Below, in pieces: positions 1 to 8,808 of a stretch of 64,000 bases of DNA. Source of the DNA: an uncultured Methylophilaceae bacterium (lineage in GTDB: Bacteria > Pseudomonadota > Gammaproteobacteria > Burkholderiales > Methylophilaceae). The stretch covers positions 1 to 64,000 of the forward strand of contig CAILHX010000002.1 of assembly GCA_903834185.1 (NCBI GenBank). The letters are read 5' to 3'. The notes under the pieces are model-generated. The model saw nothing but the letters and a program-made list of their open reading frames with translations, ran no database searches and had not been told where the DNA came from. The translations under genes were made by a program, and so were the position numbers. Every line of letters begins with the position of its first letter. Position 1 is the stretch's first letter.

Positions 1-1
1 C

Positions 2-1033
2 CTGCTGCCATTCCTTGGCAAGACCGACGAAGAACGGCGTGTCATCATCAATACCGTAGGGCCGGTATGGGAAGGCAACCAGACCTGGTTCATCACGGCA
101 GGCGGCGCTATTTTCGCTGCCTGGCCTTTAGTTTATGCAACGGCTTTCTCCGGCTTTTACGTTGCCCTGCTACTGGTGCTCTTCTCACTTTTTTTCCGCC
201 CGGCAGGTTTCGATTATCGTAACAAGATAGACCATCCGTCATGGCGCAGTTTCTGGGATTGGGCTTTGTTTTGCGGTGGCGCCATTCCTGCACTGATATT
301 CGGGGTAGCGGTCGGCAACCTGCTATTGGGCGTTCCTTTCTACTTTGAACCGGATCTGCGCAGCTTCTACACAGGCAGTTTCTGGCAACTGCTCAATCCA
401 TTCGCACTGCTCACCGGACTGCTGGGCGTCGCCATACTGACTATGCATGGCGCGGCTTATTTGAACCTGCGCACCGATGAAGCTGTGCAGGCACGTTCGA
501 AAGGTGTCATCTTGCTTAGCGGCGCTAGTGCTCTCTTACTCTTTGTTTCGGCTGGATTCTGGATCGCTTATGGGCTTGATGGCTATCAGATCATGAGTAC
601 GATCAACGCGAACGACTATATCGACCCTCTACACAAGGTGGTTCAAAAATCGACTGGTGCATGGCTGAATAACTACCGACAATTCCACTGGATGCTACTT
701 GCACCTACCGCTGGATTAGCAGGACTGCTGCTGACCATCTACTGCCGCCAGCACCCGCGACGCACATTCGCACTCAGCGCAGTCAGCATCGCCGGCATCA
801 TCTCGACAGCAGCTTTTTCCATGTTCCCGTTCATCATGCCTTCCAGCAGTCAGCCTAACCATAGCCTGACCTTATGGGATGCGACTTCCAGCCATCTGAC
901 CTTGCAGGTAATGTTCTGGGCGACGGTGATATTCTTGCCGCTGATCTTGCTCTATACGTCATGGGTTTATCGCGTGATGCGCGGCACGGTGACAACACGG
1001 ACTATTAGAGATAATACGCATACCGCGTACTAG
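2..1033 (+). CDS. cydB: Cytochrome bd ubiquinol oxidase subunit II, 5'-truncated
   Basis: Subunit II of the high-affinity quinol:O2 oxidoreductase in the inner membrane, which supports respiration at low oxygen. The open frame enters from the window edge at base 2, so the N-terminus is missing. Near the visible start it carries the CydB signature GPVWEGNQTW, followed by about seven hydrophobic helices, and it ends with a basic tail. cydX follows 24 bp downstream, which fits a cydABX operon whose cydA lies outside the window. Family assignment is firm from the motif, the membrane pattern and the cydX neighbour. Whether it is a cyanide-insensitive CioB-type variant cannot be decided from this fragment. 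Confidence 0.93.
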   Translation: MLPFLGKTDEERRVIINTVGPVWEGNQTWFITAGGAIFAAWPLVYATAFSGFYVALLLVLFSLFFRPAGFDYRNKIDHPSWRSFWDWALFCGGAIPALIFGVAVGNLLLGVPFYFEPDLRSFYTGSFWQLLNPFALLTGLLGVAILTMHGAAYLNLRTDEAVQARSKGVILLSGASALLLFVSAGFWIAYGLDGYQIMSTINANDYIDPLHKVVQKSTGAWLNNYRQFHWMLLAPTAGLAGLLLTIYCRQHPRRTFALSAVSIAGIISTAAFSMFPFIMPSSSQPNHSLTLWDATSSHLTLQVMFWATVIFLPLILLYTSWVYRVMRGTVTTRTIRDNTHTAY

Positions 1034-1057
1034 TGAGTTCATTCAGGGAGAAACGTA

Positions 1058-1180
1058 ATGTGGTATTTCGCGTGGATTTTGGGTCTTGGTCTGGCACTTG
1101 CCTTCGGCATCATCAACGTGATGTGGTTTGAGGCCTTGGCACCTCTGAACGAAGCTGAATCGGGAAAAGAGCATGACTAG
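1058..1180 (+). CDS. cydX: Cytochrome bd oxidase small subunit CydX
   Basis: A 40-residue single-pass membrane peptide starting MWYFAWILGLG and ending with a short charged tail. CydX stabilises the heme-containing CydAB core in the inner membrane. The N-terminal MWYF(A/S)W pattern, the Trp-Phe-Glu after the helix (residues 23-25) and the position 24 bp after cydB are all typical. The start ATG has a GGGAGAAACGTA leader that supplies a Shine-Dalgarno sequence. Genes this short are easily missed by automated calling. Confidence 0.93.
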   Translation: MWYFAWILGLGLALAFGIINVMWFEALAPLNEAESGKEHD

Positions 1181-1187
1181 CGTTTGA

Positions 1188-1439
1188 CTAGTGCAATGCT
1201 CCCGCCTCCATCATCGGCTTTTGGTACATGCCGCTTTGCGTCAACCTTTCCAGTTTAAGGCTACCCTTCATCAACACATTGGCAAAATGCTGCGCCATCT
1301 CCGGTGTTAACCTTAATGACAATGCACCTACCTCCAGTTCAACTACCTGACAATTGCTGCAGTAAATCACTCTGAACCCTGCCGTTTCTGCCAATTCTAT
1401 TTTTTCGCATTGCTGGTACGTTTTTAATTTACTTCTCAA
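1188..1439 (-). CDS. Small CxxC protein, probably Fur-regulated
   Basis: An 83-residue soluble protein of unknown function. It begins at a TTG codon with a strong AAGGAG Shine-Dalgarno seven bases upstream; no ATG fits better. The centre holds a CSNC motif (Cys-Ser-Asn-Cys, residues 28-31) followed by a stretch rich in Val, Leu and Glu, resembling small CxxC proteins found next to iron-uptake genes. That family link is only a resemblance. A near-perfect Fur box lies about 30-50 bp upstream of the start, so expression is probably derepressed when iron is scarce. Its stop lies only 8 bp from the convergent cydX stop. A metal-binding or iron-sensing role is inference. Confidence 0.7.
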   Translation of the reverse strand: MRSKLKTYQQCEKIELAETAGFRVIYCSNCQVVELEVGALSLRLTPEMAQHFANVLMKGSLKLERLTQSGMYQKPMMEAGALH

Positions 1440-1467
1440 TTAAATTCTCCTTAACGGTCAACAATAC

Positions 1468-1488
1468 AAATGATAATCATTATCATTT
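1468..1488 (-). promoter_or_regulatory. Fur box
   Basis: A 21-bp palindrome with ten perfectly matched bases on each side of one central base; the core reads TGATAATCATTATCA. This matches the classical ferric uptake regulator operator. It lies 29-49 bp upstream of the TTG start of the small CxxC gene, where it would cover the promoter. The other flank is the terminator of hppA, so the small gene is the only sensible target. Confidence 0.88.
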
Positions 1489-1506
1489 AATAATGCAACA
1501 TGAAAT

Positions 1507-1542
1507 AAAAAAAGCCTGCCGAAAGTTTCGACAGGCTTTTTG
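1507..1542 (-). terminator. Rho-independent terminator of hppA
   Basis: An inverted repeat of 12-base arms (AGCCTGCCGAAA with TTTCGACAGGCT, one mismatch) separated by a single base is flanked by A7 on the left and T5 on the right. On the minus strand it lies 19 bp past the hppA stop codon and ends in a U-run. The flanking runs would let it work in both directions. Confidence 0.85.
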
Positions 1543-1560
1543 CTTATGCCTTACAACCAA

Positions 1561-3615
1561 TTAAAGAATCGGAATAATCAGCAACGCTACAATGTTGATA
1601 ATCTTGATCAGCGGATTCACGGCAGGGCCAGCGGTATCCTTGTATGGATCGCCCACCGTATCGCCGGTCACTGCAGCTTTATGCGCTTCTGAACCTTTGC
1701 CGCCGAAATGGCCGTCTTCAATGTACTTCTTGGCGTTATCCCATGCGCCACCGCCGGTGGTCATGGAAATGGCAACGAACAAACCAGTCACGATAGTCCC
1801 GATCAACAAGCCACCCAATGCCTGCGCACCCAGCAGTTTGCCCACCACGATAGGTACCAGTACCGGCAGCAACGAAGGCACCAGCATTTCCTTGATGGCC
1901 GCTTTGGTCAGCATATCCACCGCACGGGAATAGTCAGGCTTGGCTGTTCCTTCCATGATGCCTGGAATCTCCTTGAACTGGCGGCGCACTTCCACAACCA
2001 CCGAAGAGGCTGCGCGACCCACTGCTTCCATCGCCATGGCAGCGAAAAGGTAAGGAATCATGCCGCCGATGAACAGGCCGACGATCACCAGATGGTTGGA
2101 TAGGTCGAAAGTTGTTGTACCGCCACTATGAATGGTCAGTTCATGAGTAAAATCGGCAAACAGAACCAGCGCCGCCAGACCGGCAGAGCCGATGGCATAG
2201 CCTTTGGTCACAGCCTTGGTCGTATTGCCTACCGCATCCAGCGGGTCGGTGATATTACGAATCTCGGCAGGCAGATGCGCCATTTCTGCAATTCCGCCTG
2301 CGTTATCGGTAATGGGTCCATAAGCATCCAGCGCCACGATGATGCCTGCCATGGACAACATCGCTGTTGCCGCAATGGCGATGCCGTACAACCCTGCCAG
2401 ATGGTGCGCACCCAGAATCCCCAGACAGATCACCAGCACAGGCGCAGCGGTTGATTTCATCGAAATCCCCAGCCCGGCGATCATGTTGGTTGCGTGTCCG
2501 GTCGTGCAGGACTGTGCAATATGACGTACAGGAGCGTATTCAGTAGCGGTGTAATACTCAGTAATCACCACCATCGCCGCAGTAACGACCAGACCAATCA
2601 AGGAAGCCAGATAGATGCTGTTGGCAGAGATTTGCAAGCCGGTAGAAAGTACCAGATCTGCAATCTCGGCATCACCTATCATATGCTTGGTCACGAAATA
2701 GAACAGAATGGCAGACAAGCCGCCAGCCACTGCCAGACCGCGATACAGCGCATTCATGATCTTGCCGCCTTCACGTGCCTTGACAAAATAGGTACTGATA
2801 ATGGATGCAACAATGGAGATACCTCCCAGCACCAGCGGATAAGTCATTGCGTTAGCCGCATTCGGCATCAACAGACTGCCCAGCAACATGGTGGCGATGA
2901 TGGTCACTGCATACGTCTCAAACAAGTCGGCCGCCATACCTGCACAGTCGCCCACGTTATCCCCAACGTTGTCGGCAATCACTGCTGGATTTCGCGGATC
3001 GTCTTCCGGGATCCCGGCTTCAACCTTACCCACCAGGTCGGCACCTACGTCTGCACCTTTGGTAAAGATACCGCCGCCCAGACGGGCGAAAATGGAAATG
3101 AGCGAGCTACCGAAAGCCAAGCCTACTAACGGGCCAGTTGCCACTGTCGAGCCTGCCGGTGTGATGCAAAGCAATACAGCATAGTAACCGGCTACACCCA
3201 GCAAACCCAGGCCTACGACCAGCATACCGGTGATCGCACCACCGCGGAAAGCGACTTGCAGGGCAGCATTGATGCCGCCATATGCAGCCTGCGCAGTACG
3301 CAGATTGGAACGCACCGAGATATTCATACCGATGTAACCGGCGGCTGCGGACAACAAGGCGCCTATGGCAAAACCTATGGCGGTCAAACTCCCCAGAGCA
3401 AACCAGATGACGATGAACAGAACCACGCCCACCACACCGATAGTGGTGTATTGTCGATTCAGATAGGCAGAAGCGCCTTCCTGCACCGCAGCTGCGATCT
3501 CGCGCATCCTGTCATTCCCGGTAGGTTGTGCCAGCACCCATTTGATGGTGACACCACCGTATATCAGCGCGAGCAATGCGCACGCCAGAGCAAACAATAA
3601 TCCTTGCGACAACAT
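1561..3615 (-). CDS. hppA: K+-independent H+-translocating membrane pyrophosphatase
   Basis: A 684-residue integral membrane proton pump that couples hydrolysis of pyrophosphate to H+ export. About 16 hydrophobic helices are seen. The substrate-binding and catalytic regions are clear: [14 protein letters not shown] from residue 188, then [19 protein letters not shown] around residues 205-223, and a second Asp-rich loop at about 430-440 ([11 protein letters not shown]). The segment [10 protein letters not shown] has Lys467 and Thr470, the pair that marks the K+-independent subfamily; K+-dependent enzymes carry Ala and Gly there. The gene stands alone with its own terminator. A separate soluble pyrophosphatase is encoded at 8.2-8.8 kb, so the cell can either conserve or dissipate the energy of pyrophosphate. 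Confidence 0.96.
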   Translation of the reverse strand: MLSQGLLFALACALLALIYGGVTIKWVLAQPTGNDRMREIAAAVQEGASAYLNRQYTTIGVVGVVLFIVIWFALGSLTAIGFAIGALLSAAAGYIGMNISVRSNLRTAQAAYGGINAALQVAFRGGAITGMLVVGLGLLGVAGYYAVLLCITPAGSTVATGPLVGLAFGSSLISIFARLGGGIFTKGADVGADLVGKVEAGIPEDDPRNPAVIADNVGDNVGDCAGMAADLFETYAVTIIATMLLGSLLMPNAANAMTYPLVLGGISIVASIISTYFVKAREGGKIMNALYRGLAVAGGLSAILFYFVTKHMIGDAEIADLVLSTGLQISANSIYLASLIGLVVTAAMVVITEYYTATEYAPVRHIAQSCTTGHATNMIAGLGISMKSTAAPVLVICLGILGAHHLAGLYGIAIAATAMLSMAGIIVALDAYGPITDNAGGIAEMAHLPAEIRNITDPLDAVGNTTKAVTKGYAIGSAGLAALVLFADFTHELTIHSGGTTTFDLSNHLVIVGLFIGGMIPYLFAAMAMEAVGRAASSVVVEVRRQFKEIPGIMEGTAKPDYSRAVDMLTKAAIKEMLVPSLLPVLVPIVVGKLLGAQALGGLLIGTIVTGLFVAISMTTGGGAWDNAKKYIEDGHFGGKGSEAHKAAVTGDTVGDPYKDTAGPAVNPLIKIINIVALLIIPIL

Positions 3616-3728
3616 AGACTTCCCCTCTATTCGTCAATTAATCTTATAAGAATTGCAGCGAATGCTGCTCGTCGCATTATTACATATGCGCTTAAATTTT
3701 TGAGCATTTACAAGCTGACAAATAAGAA

Positions 3729-3758
3729 GAAGGCGATCTGATGTAACGGATCGCCTTC
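3729..3758 (-). terminator. Stem-loop terminator after the envelope-protein genes
   Basis: A perfect 10-bp stem (GAAGGCGATC with GATCGCCTTC) and a 10-base loop. On the minus strand it is followed by a T-rich stretch (TTCTTATTTGT). It lies about 60 bp past the stop of the 164-residue gene and closes that transcription unit. Confidence 0.72.
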
Positions 3759-3815
3759 AAGAGACATCTGCAGGGAGCTTGGCAGGTGCGTGATGCTAAG
3801 CCGAGGTGATTGAAT

Positions 3816-4310
3816 TTACGGTGGTGGCGGGCTGGCAGGTACCTTTTGCCACCCACCCTGGCATTGCGGCACATAAGGGTAGTAACCGGCAGGGCTATCG
3901 CAGTGGTACCAATATTGCGCTGCAGGAGCAGTTTGCCTTCGCAAAGGGGCGGTGCTGGTCACATTTGCATCCGGATCATCAGGCTGCTGCACATATTGTT
4001 GAGGCTGCGGAGACTGCTGAACGATAACCACAGGCGGTTGATAGGGGTCAGGATAAGGGCGTACCGGTGCTGGGTACGGATACCACACACCGCCGGCGAT
4101 CCACCACCAGCTATAACGTCCTCCATTCCAGCCGTGGTACCAGTGCCCTTCACGCCAGCGACTGAAATCCCTATCATGGAAATGGTGGATATCCCCTGCC
4201 CAGTGGTCATGCCTGTCATAGGAATCTGCAAGCGCATTGTTCTGTCCTAAAACCCCAAGTAGCGGCACAGCGAGCAATGTGCCAAGTACAATTCTTGAAA
4301 ACTTAGTCAT
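3816..4310 (-). CDS. Secreted aromatic/proline-rich protein with C-terminal YYPYV-C-GGW motif
   Basis: A 164-residue exported protein of unknown function. Residues 1-28 form a signal peptide ending in ALA-D. The middle is very rich in His, Trp, Tyr, Pro and Gln, including repeated PYP units, and probably lacks stable globular structure. The last about 32 residues carry WYHCDSPAGYYPYVPQCQGGW, broken here as WYHC / YYPYV / C / GGW, which recurs almost unchanged in the protein encoded at 4925-5311. The two Cys of this tail could form a disulfide. Only the glycine-zipper gene separates the two paralogues. An outer-membrane or periplasmic location is inferred. Confidence 0.75.
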   Translation of the reverse strand: MTKFSRIVLGTLLAVPLLGVLGQNNALADSYDRHDHWAGDIHHFHDRDFSRWREGHWYHGWNGGRYSWWWIAGGVWYPYPAPVRPYPDPYQPPVVIVQQSPQPQQYVQQPDDPDANVTSTAPLRRQTAPAAQYWYHCDSPAGYYPYVPQCQGGWQKVPASPPPP

Positions 4311-4365
4311 AGATACAATTCTCCAAATCTGCTGTTAACCTGCCCTATCATGATCCACACAACGC

Positions 4366-4899
4366 CTAAGGCTTGTAGTCTGGTGGCGGCGGTGGATATG
4401 CAGACGACGCGGGTGGAGGTGGTGGTGGCGCGTATGCAGGCGGGTTATTGGCCGGTGCCGGCTGCGTCACCAGGTTACCGGTTACACGCACGCGATGACC
4501 GCTGGAATACATGCACTGGGTATATGCATCGTCATAGCGGTGCTGTGTGGTGCGAGCGGAATACTCAGACTCGTTAGCCCCGACCACACTGCCACCCACC
4601 AACCCTACGCCTGCACCTAGCGCAGCGCCATGCCCTCCGCCTGCAAGCGCTCCGACCACGGCGCCCAATGCCGTCCCAAGTGCCGCGCTACGGGCAAAGC
4701 TGTCGTTGCCCGCCTCGTTAGCTGTTTTATCGCCTATCTGCGATTGAGCGAACTGCCTGCAGGATGCATCATCAGCTCTGAATTGGTCGAAACTTTTTCC
4801 AGTGCCCGGCAATGCCATGGAACTGGGGCCATTCGGCACTGAAGCGCAAGCAGTTAACAACACGGGCAGCATGACTGCTATTTTCTTTAAATTATTCAT
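4366..4899 (-). CDS. Glycine-zipper lipoprotein
   Basis: A 177-residue predicted outer-membrane lipoprotein. The signal peptide ends in the lipobox LLTAC (Cys18). A central stretch at about residues 72-106 is an Ala/Gly glycine zipper (repeated ALGxxxGALAGG-type units) of the kind seen in small bacterial envelope proteins. It is followed by a YDDAYTQCMYSSGH segment, where Asp/Tyr and one Cys resemble the end of YMGG-like proteins, and then a Pro-rich tail. It sits between two paralogous exported proteins with gaps of 25 and 55 bp and is probably co-transcribed with them. Function unknown; a structural or pore-like envelope role is possible. Confidence 0.75.
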   Translation of the reverse strand: MNNLKKIAVMLPVLLTACASVPNGPSSMALPGTGKSFDQFRADDASCRQFAQSQIGDKTANEAGNDSFARSAALGTALGAVVGALAGGGHGAALGAGVGLVGGSVVGANESEYSARTTQHRYDDAYTQCMYSSGHRVRVTGNLVTQPAPANNPPAYAPPPPPPASSAYPPPPPDYKP

Positions 4900-4924
4900 G
4901 ATCTTATTCCTTTAATTTCTTTCA

Positions 4925-5311
4925 TTATTTCTCAGGCGGCGTAGGCACTACGGCCGTCCATCCGCCTGGACATTCCTTGACATAGGGGTAATAGCCGTCA
5001 GGTTTATCGCAGTGATACCAGCTATTGCTCGCCTGAGGCGCTGGTGCTGCCTGTGTCGCAGGCGCCGACTGAGGCTGCTCGACATACACCGGTGGCTGTG
5101 GCTGCGGTACCACGACTACTTGTGGGGGATATGGGTACGGATAGTAAGGATAAGGGGCGTAGTAAGGATATGGATAGTAGGGGTGATAAGGCGCCCCAAA
5201 GTAAAACTCCACATCACCGTGACCGTGACCCCAGTGATCGGCCATTGCCTCGCCGCTGATGGACAACCCAGCCAGCAACATAACCCCACATAACAATCCA
5301 GACTTTTTCAT
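4925..5311 (-). CDS. Secreted Pro/Tyr-rich protein with C-terminal YYPYV-C-GGW motif
   Basis: A 128-residue exported protein, first gene of a three-gene minus-strand set. Residues 1-24 are a signal peptide ending AMA-D. The middle is a PYYPYPYYAPYPYYPYPYPP-type repeat followed by a VVVVPQPQPP run. The C-terminal part repeats the WYHC, YYPYV, C, GGW tail of the protein at 3816-4310, although the central parts differ, so the tail is probably the functional domain. A clear GGAGAAGATC leader precedes the ATG. Function unknown. Confidence 0.75.
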   Translation of the reverse strand: MKKSGLLCGVMLLAGLSISGEAMADHWGHGHGDVEFYFGAPYHPYYPYPYYAPYPYYPYPYPPQVVVVPQPQPPVYVEQPQSAPATQAAPAPQASNSWYHCDKPDGYYPYVKECPGGWTAVVPTPPEK

Positions 5312-5428
5312 GATCTTCTCCTTGCAAACGCGTTGCGGTAAATGTGCAACGCCTACATGCCCATTGGACAGCAGAGAAGTATCTAAATTTTGTCTAATCA
5401 GGTGATTTTTGTAACGGGTTGTATCTTA

Positions 5429-6805
5429 TTACGACATCGGCAACTCAAGTGTGACCAGCAGTCCCAGATCCTTGGAACCCATATTCTTGAGCTTGATGGA
5501 ACCATGGTGTTTTTCGGCGATGATACGGGCAATAGTAAGCCCCAGGCCGGTTCCGCCTGAATTTCTGGAACGAGAGCTCTCAAGCCGATTGAAAGGCTTG
5601 AACACTGCCTCTATCTGGTCCGGCGGTATACCTGCGCCACCATCAATGATGCTAATGATGGCTTTGTCATGCTCCTGCTTGACTGAAATATGCGCAAATT
5701 TGCCGTATTTGATCGCGTTATCCAAGAGGTTGGCGATGCAGCGACGCAGCGCGTGCGGTGATGCTCGCAAAGGACGGCCTATCTTACCGCTCAGAGTCAC
5801 TTCCTGACCGCTATCCGTCGCATCGTTACATAAGGTTTCTACCAGTGAATCCAGATCGACCAGATCAAAACTGGGGTAATCCGCACTCATGGTGCGCGCA
5901 AATTCCAGCCCTTCTTTCACCAGGTCCTGCGTCGCTGTCAGGTCCTCAACCAGCTTGGTGCGTAAGGTCTCGTCAGATACTTTTTCCAGGCGCAGTCTCA
6001 GGCGCGTCAACGGCGTTTGCAGATCGTGTGCGATCGCAGCAAGCATGATGGAGCGTTCTTCAATATAACTGCGTATGCTGCTCTGCATGCTGTTGAAGGC
6101 TACCGATGCTTCTCTGACTTCAGTCGAACCTTCTCCTACAGGGATTGCCGGGTGATCGATATTACGCGACAGTGCATGTGCAGCCTGCGCCAACTTGCGC
6201 AATGGCTTAGTCGCCATATGCGCAACCACCAGCGCTAGCAAGGTAAGTGCAGACAGGAATAGCGCCAGGTTTTTAAAAAAACCGCCGCCAAACGGCGGAG
6301 GTGGACGTTTGCGATGCGAAACATCCACTCTGACGGAACTGCCATCCTTCAATTTAGCAAGTACGATCTCGCAACGTACCGGCTCATCCATTCCGGGCCC
6401 CGACGTGGGACCGGGGCCACGATCATAGTTCCGGACCGGACAATCCACACCCTCACCCTGTAGTACCGTGATATCTCTATTATTACCGAGGGTAGCCCTG
6501 AGCTCAGTGGTCACAATAGAATCAGGCACTTTGCCTATCACGGCGATGGAAGGATTGAGGTCAACCCGCATCCCGTATTCGCGCGCGATCGCAACGATGG
6601 CGGAATTCGCGGAGTCGGGTGTCTCATCCAGCAGACGAATGATCTGCACCACGCGTTCCACAGTTCGCTGCGCATGCGTTTTTTCGTCGAAATCCCTTTT
6701 TTCGTAAGACGCCAGCAGCATCACCAACATGCCAGAGATCACGGTACCGCCAACCAGGATCAGAAACACTCTTGCCGTCATCGACCCAAAAAATGATTTG
6801 ATCAT
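5429..6805 (-). CDS. Sensor histidine kinase (EnvZ/CpxA type)
   Basis: A 458-residue inner-membrane kinase. The first transmembrane helix is at about 11-32, a periplasmic sensor region at 33-176 and the second helix at 177-197, followed by a HAMP linker (200-255). The HisKA dimerisation box AIAHDLQTPLTRLR has the phospho-acceptor His260. The ATPase domain has the N box NLLDNAIKYG (358-368), G1 DGGAGIP (388-394) and G2 SGGTGLGLT. The sensor region has several Cys, Pro and Gly residues, but no recognised ligand fold. The gene overlaps its response regulator by 4 bp. A Spy-like protein precedes the pair, which suggests an envelope-stress signal. Confidence 0.93.
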   Translation of the reverse strand: MIKSFFGSMTARVFLILVGGTVISGMLVMLLASYEKRDFDEKTHAQRTVERVVQIIRLLDETPDSANSAIVAIAREYGMRVDLNPSIAVIGKVPDSIVTTELRATLGNNRDITVLQGEGVDCPVRNYDRGPGPTSGPGMDEPVRCEIVLAKLKDGSSVRVDVSHRKRPPPPFGGGFFKNLALFLSALTLLALVVAHMATKPLRKLAQAAHALSRNIDHPAIPVGEGSTEVREASVAFNSMQSSIRSYIEERSIMLAAIAHDLQTPLTRLRLRLEKVSDETLRTKLVEDLTATQDLVKEGLEFARTMSADYPSFDLVDLDSLVETLCNDATDSGQEVTLSGKIGRPLRASPHALRRCIANLLDNAIKYGKFAHISVKQEHDKAIISIIDGGAGIPPDQIEAVFKPFNRLESSRSRNSGGTGLGLTIARIIAEKHHGSIKLKNMGSKDLGLLVTLELPMS

Positions 6806-7554
6806 TGATAGTCAACCGTGACGGGTGCGGTCAAAATATATCCTTCGTTTCTGACTGTTTTGATGATGTTGGGCGATTTGGAATCTATTTCTATTTTCTG
6901 TCTGACACGACTTATCTGAAGGTCTATCGAACGATCAAACGGACCGGCATCCCGTCCATGCATCAAGTCCATCAGTTGATCCCGGTTCAATACGCGGTTG
7001 GGCCGATCAAGGAATATCTTCAGCAACCTGAACTCCGCGCCCGATATGGACACCACTACCCCCTCAGGATTGATCAGGTGGCGCGAGATAATATCCAGTT
7101 GCCAGCCGGAGAATCGCATCTTCACGGGCTCGGCGGCCACAGCCTCGCCTGCAGCCGATGTTTGGGTACGTCTTAATACGCTACGTATCCTGGACAACAA
7201 CTCCAAAGGCTCGAAAGGCTTGCAGACATAATCATCCGCACCTGTTTCCAAACCTACGATACGATCAAGGGAACTGCTTTTTGCCGTCAGCATGATCACC
7301 GGCAAGTTGGACTCGGTACGTAATTCCCGGCATAACTCTATGCCATTGGTACCGGGTAGATTCAGATCCAGCACCAACAGGTCTATGCGCTCGGATTGAA
7401 GGATCTGCTGCATCTCCGGGCCATTTTCCGCCTGAAATGCGTGCAACCCGTTTCCTTCAAGAAAATCCGAGAGCAGTGACCTGATGTCGCTATCGTCATC
7501 AACGATCAGAATGTTGGTCTGACGTTGTGTGTCCCTGATATCGTTCACGTGCAC
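6802..7554 (-). CDS. OmpR-family response regulator
   Basis: A 250-residue cytoplasmic transcription factor that receives phosphate from the kinase downstream. The receiver domain (14-128) has the acidic pocket VDDD, phospho-acceptor Asp63 (LVLDLNLPG) and Lys92. The C-terminal winged helix (about 146-245) has the usual EFRLLKIF and RSIDLQISRVRQKIE segments, split here as two motifs. The ATG at 7554 overlaps its own AGG, so the GTG at 7548, with AGGA seven bases upstream, may be the true start. The 4-bp overlap with the kinase implies translational coupling. Confidence 0.93.
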   Translation of the reverse strand: MHVNDIRDTQRQTNILIVDDDSDIRSLLSDFLEGNGLHAFQAENGPEMQQILQSERIDLLVLDLNLPGTNGIELCRELRTESNLPVIMLTAKSSSLDRIVGLETGADDYVCKPFEPLELLSRIRSVLRRTQTSAAGEAVAAEPVKMRFSGWQLDIISRHLINPEGVVVSISGAEFRLLKIFLDRPNRVLNRDQLMDLMHGRDAGPFDRSIDLQISRVRQKIEIDSKSPNIIKTVRNEGYILTAPVTVDYQ

Positions 7555-7590
7555 ATCCTATCGTTTTGCAAATGAAACTATGACAGAAAA

Positions 7591-8046
7591 TCATCCACGA
7601 TCATCGTGGCGATGATGGCTTTGAAAAGATGCGTCGAATATTTGACGCTGCTCAGCCGTCAGATGCGAATAGAATTCTTTTGTCGCTTCCACGCGAGCTT
7701 CCATTCTCTTCAGCATTTCCTGCTTGATGGCCAACACTTGCTCCATACGATCAGGCGTAGAGAGTTTCGCCAGTTCATCCCCGGATGCCATTACAGGATG
7801 TTCAGATGGACGTATCCTGGCGATAAATGCAGTCCAGTCGGCTTCCTGGGTTGTCGTCAGCTGCAACTTGTCGTGTAGCGCTGCGCTACGCTTTTCAAAG
7901 TACCCTGTGCGTTCTGCCTTATCCCAATGCCCATGCTGACATGCCTCATTGGCTAATACCGGTTTGGCTATAATAAAACCGGCCATCGCCACCACCATTG
8001 CGATGACGGAATATTTCTGCAACCTGCCTAATCCATGCGTGTTCAA
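7591..8046 (-). CDS. Spy/CpxP-like periplasmic LTxxQ protein
   Basis: A 151-residue periplasmic protein of the Spy/CpxP family, which act as chaperones or as inhibitors of a sensor kinase. A signal peptide spans residues 1-32 (cleavage after VLA). Two LTxxQ motifs are present, LTTTQ at 63-67 and LTAEQ at 129-133, in an otherwise helical protein, with a His-rich end (HHRHDD). It starts at TTG, nine bases after a strong GGAGG; no ATG fits. The gene is 36 bp upstream of the response regulator, so the order is chaperone, regulator, kinase. Feedback on the kinase is inferred by analogy with CpxP. Confidence 0.85.
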   Translation of the reverse strand: MNTHGLGRLQKYSVIAMVVAMAGFIIAKPVLANEACQHGHWDKAERTGYFEKRSAALHDKLQLTTTQEADWTAFIARIRPSEHPVMASGDELAKLSTPDRMEQVLAIKQEMLKRMEARVEATKEFYSHLTAEQRQIFDASFQSHHRHDDRG

Positions 8047-8220
8047 GATTTAAAACCTCCAAAATGTTTTCTAAGCCAGTGGTGCGCTTAGTGGAGGTCA
8101 TTAGAACAGAGCAACGTATCGGTCATTTATCAAAAACCGGTGTTTTTGTATCAAGTTGTATCCCGCCATCCTGCAAGACACTTGTGCAAGAAAACGCAGG
8201 CATCAGAAAAACCTGGTCGT

Positions 8221-8769
8221 TTAGAACGCCGGCTTTATATCAGCATTGTTATAACGCTCGACCCCTGCCAGCAATTCATTCTTTGCAGCATCAAGGCCGC
8301 CCCAACCGTTGATTTTTACCCATTTACCCTTGTCGAGGTCTTTATAGTGTTCAAAGAAATGCGAGATCATGTTCAAGCGCCACTCCGAGATGTCTTCATA
8401 AGTGTGCAGGTGTTCGTACAATACGCATACTTGTGGTACCGGTACCGCCAACACTTTGGCATCCAGCCCAGCCTCATCTTCCATCAGCAGTACACCCAGC
8501 GGACGGCAACGCACGACTACTCCGGGAATCAACGGTACGGGGGTGATCACCAATACATCCACAGGGTCTCCATCGTCTGCCAGCGTATGCGGCACATAGC
8601 CATAGTTGGTGGGGTATTGCATCGAGGTCCCCATGAAACGATCGACGAAGATCGCGCCGCTCTCCTTGTCTACCTCATATTTAACCGGATCGCCCTGCAT
8701 CGGGATCTCAATGATGACATTGAAATCGTTGGGCAGATCCTTGCCCACAGAAACCTGCATTAAAGACAT
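8221..8769 (-). CDS. ppa: Inorganic pyrophosphatase (soluble, family I)
   Basis: A 182-residue cytoplasmic enzyme that hydrolyses pyrophosphate to phosphate. Family I hallmarks are visible: EIP near the N-terminus, [25 protein letters not shown] in parts, and the metal-binding [10 protein letters not shown] signature. An AAAGG six bases before the ATG supports the start. It complements the proton-pumping pyrophosphatase at 1.6-3.6 kb. It lies downstream of the membrane gene at 8809-9324 with a 39-bp gap and may be part of the long minus-strand series that begins at cbbM. Confidence 0.96.
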   Translation of the reverse strand: MSLMQVSVGKDLPNDFNVIIEIPMQGDPVKYEVDKESGAIFVDRFMGTSMQYPTNYGYVPHTLADDGDPVDVLVITPVPLIPGVVVRCRPLGVLLMEDEAGLDAKVLAVPVPQVCVLYEHLHTYEDISEWRLNMISHFFEHYKDLDKGKWVKINGWGGLDAAKNELLAGVERYNNADIKPAF

Positions 8770-8808
8770 TTGGTACCTTTCTTCATTAAATGAACATATT
8801 TTTTCAAG

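Noticed and set aside
2494-3129. A 211-codon plus-strand frame inside hppA.
   Set aside because: It is rich in His, Gln and Cys in an order expected for antisense reading of membrane-protein codons; no start signal.
8128-8148. A hairpin AAAAAC-CGGT-GTTTTT as the ppa terminator.
   Set aside because: The stem is mostly A-T with only two G-C pairs and lies 70 bp beyond the stop codon, so it is too weak to call.
8140-8763. A 207-codon plus-strand frame antisense to ppa.
   Set aside because: It covers ppa exactly, begins without a ribosome site and shows no domain.
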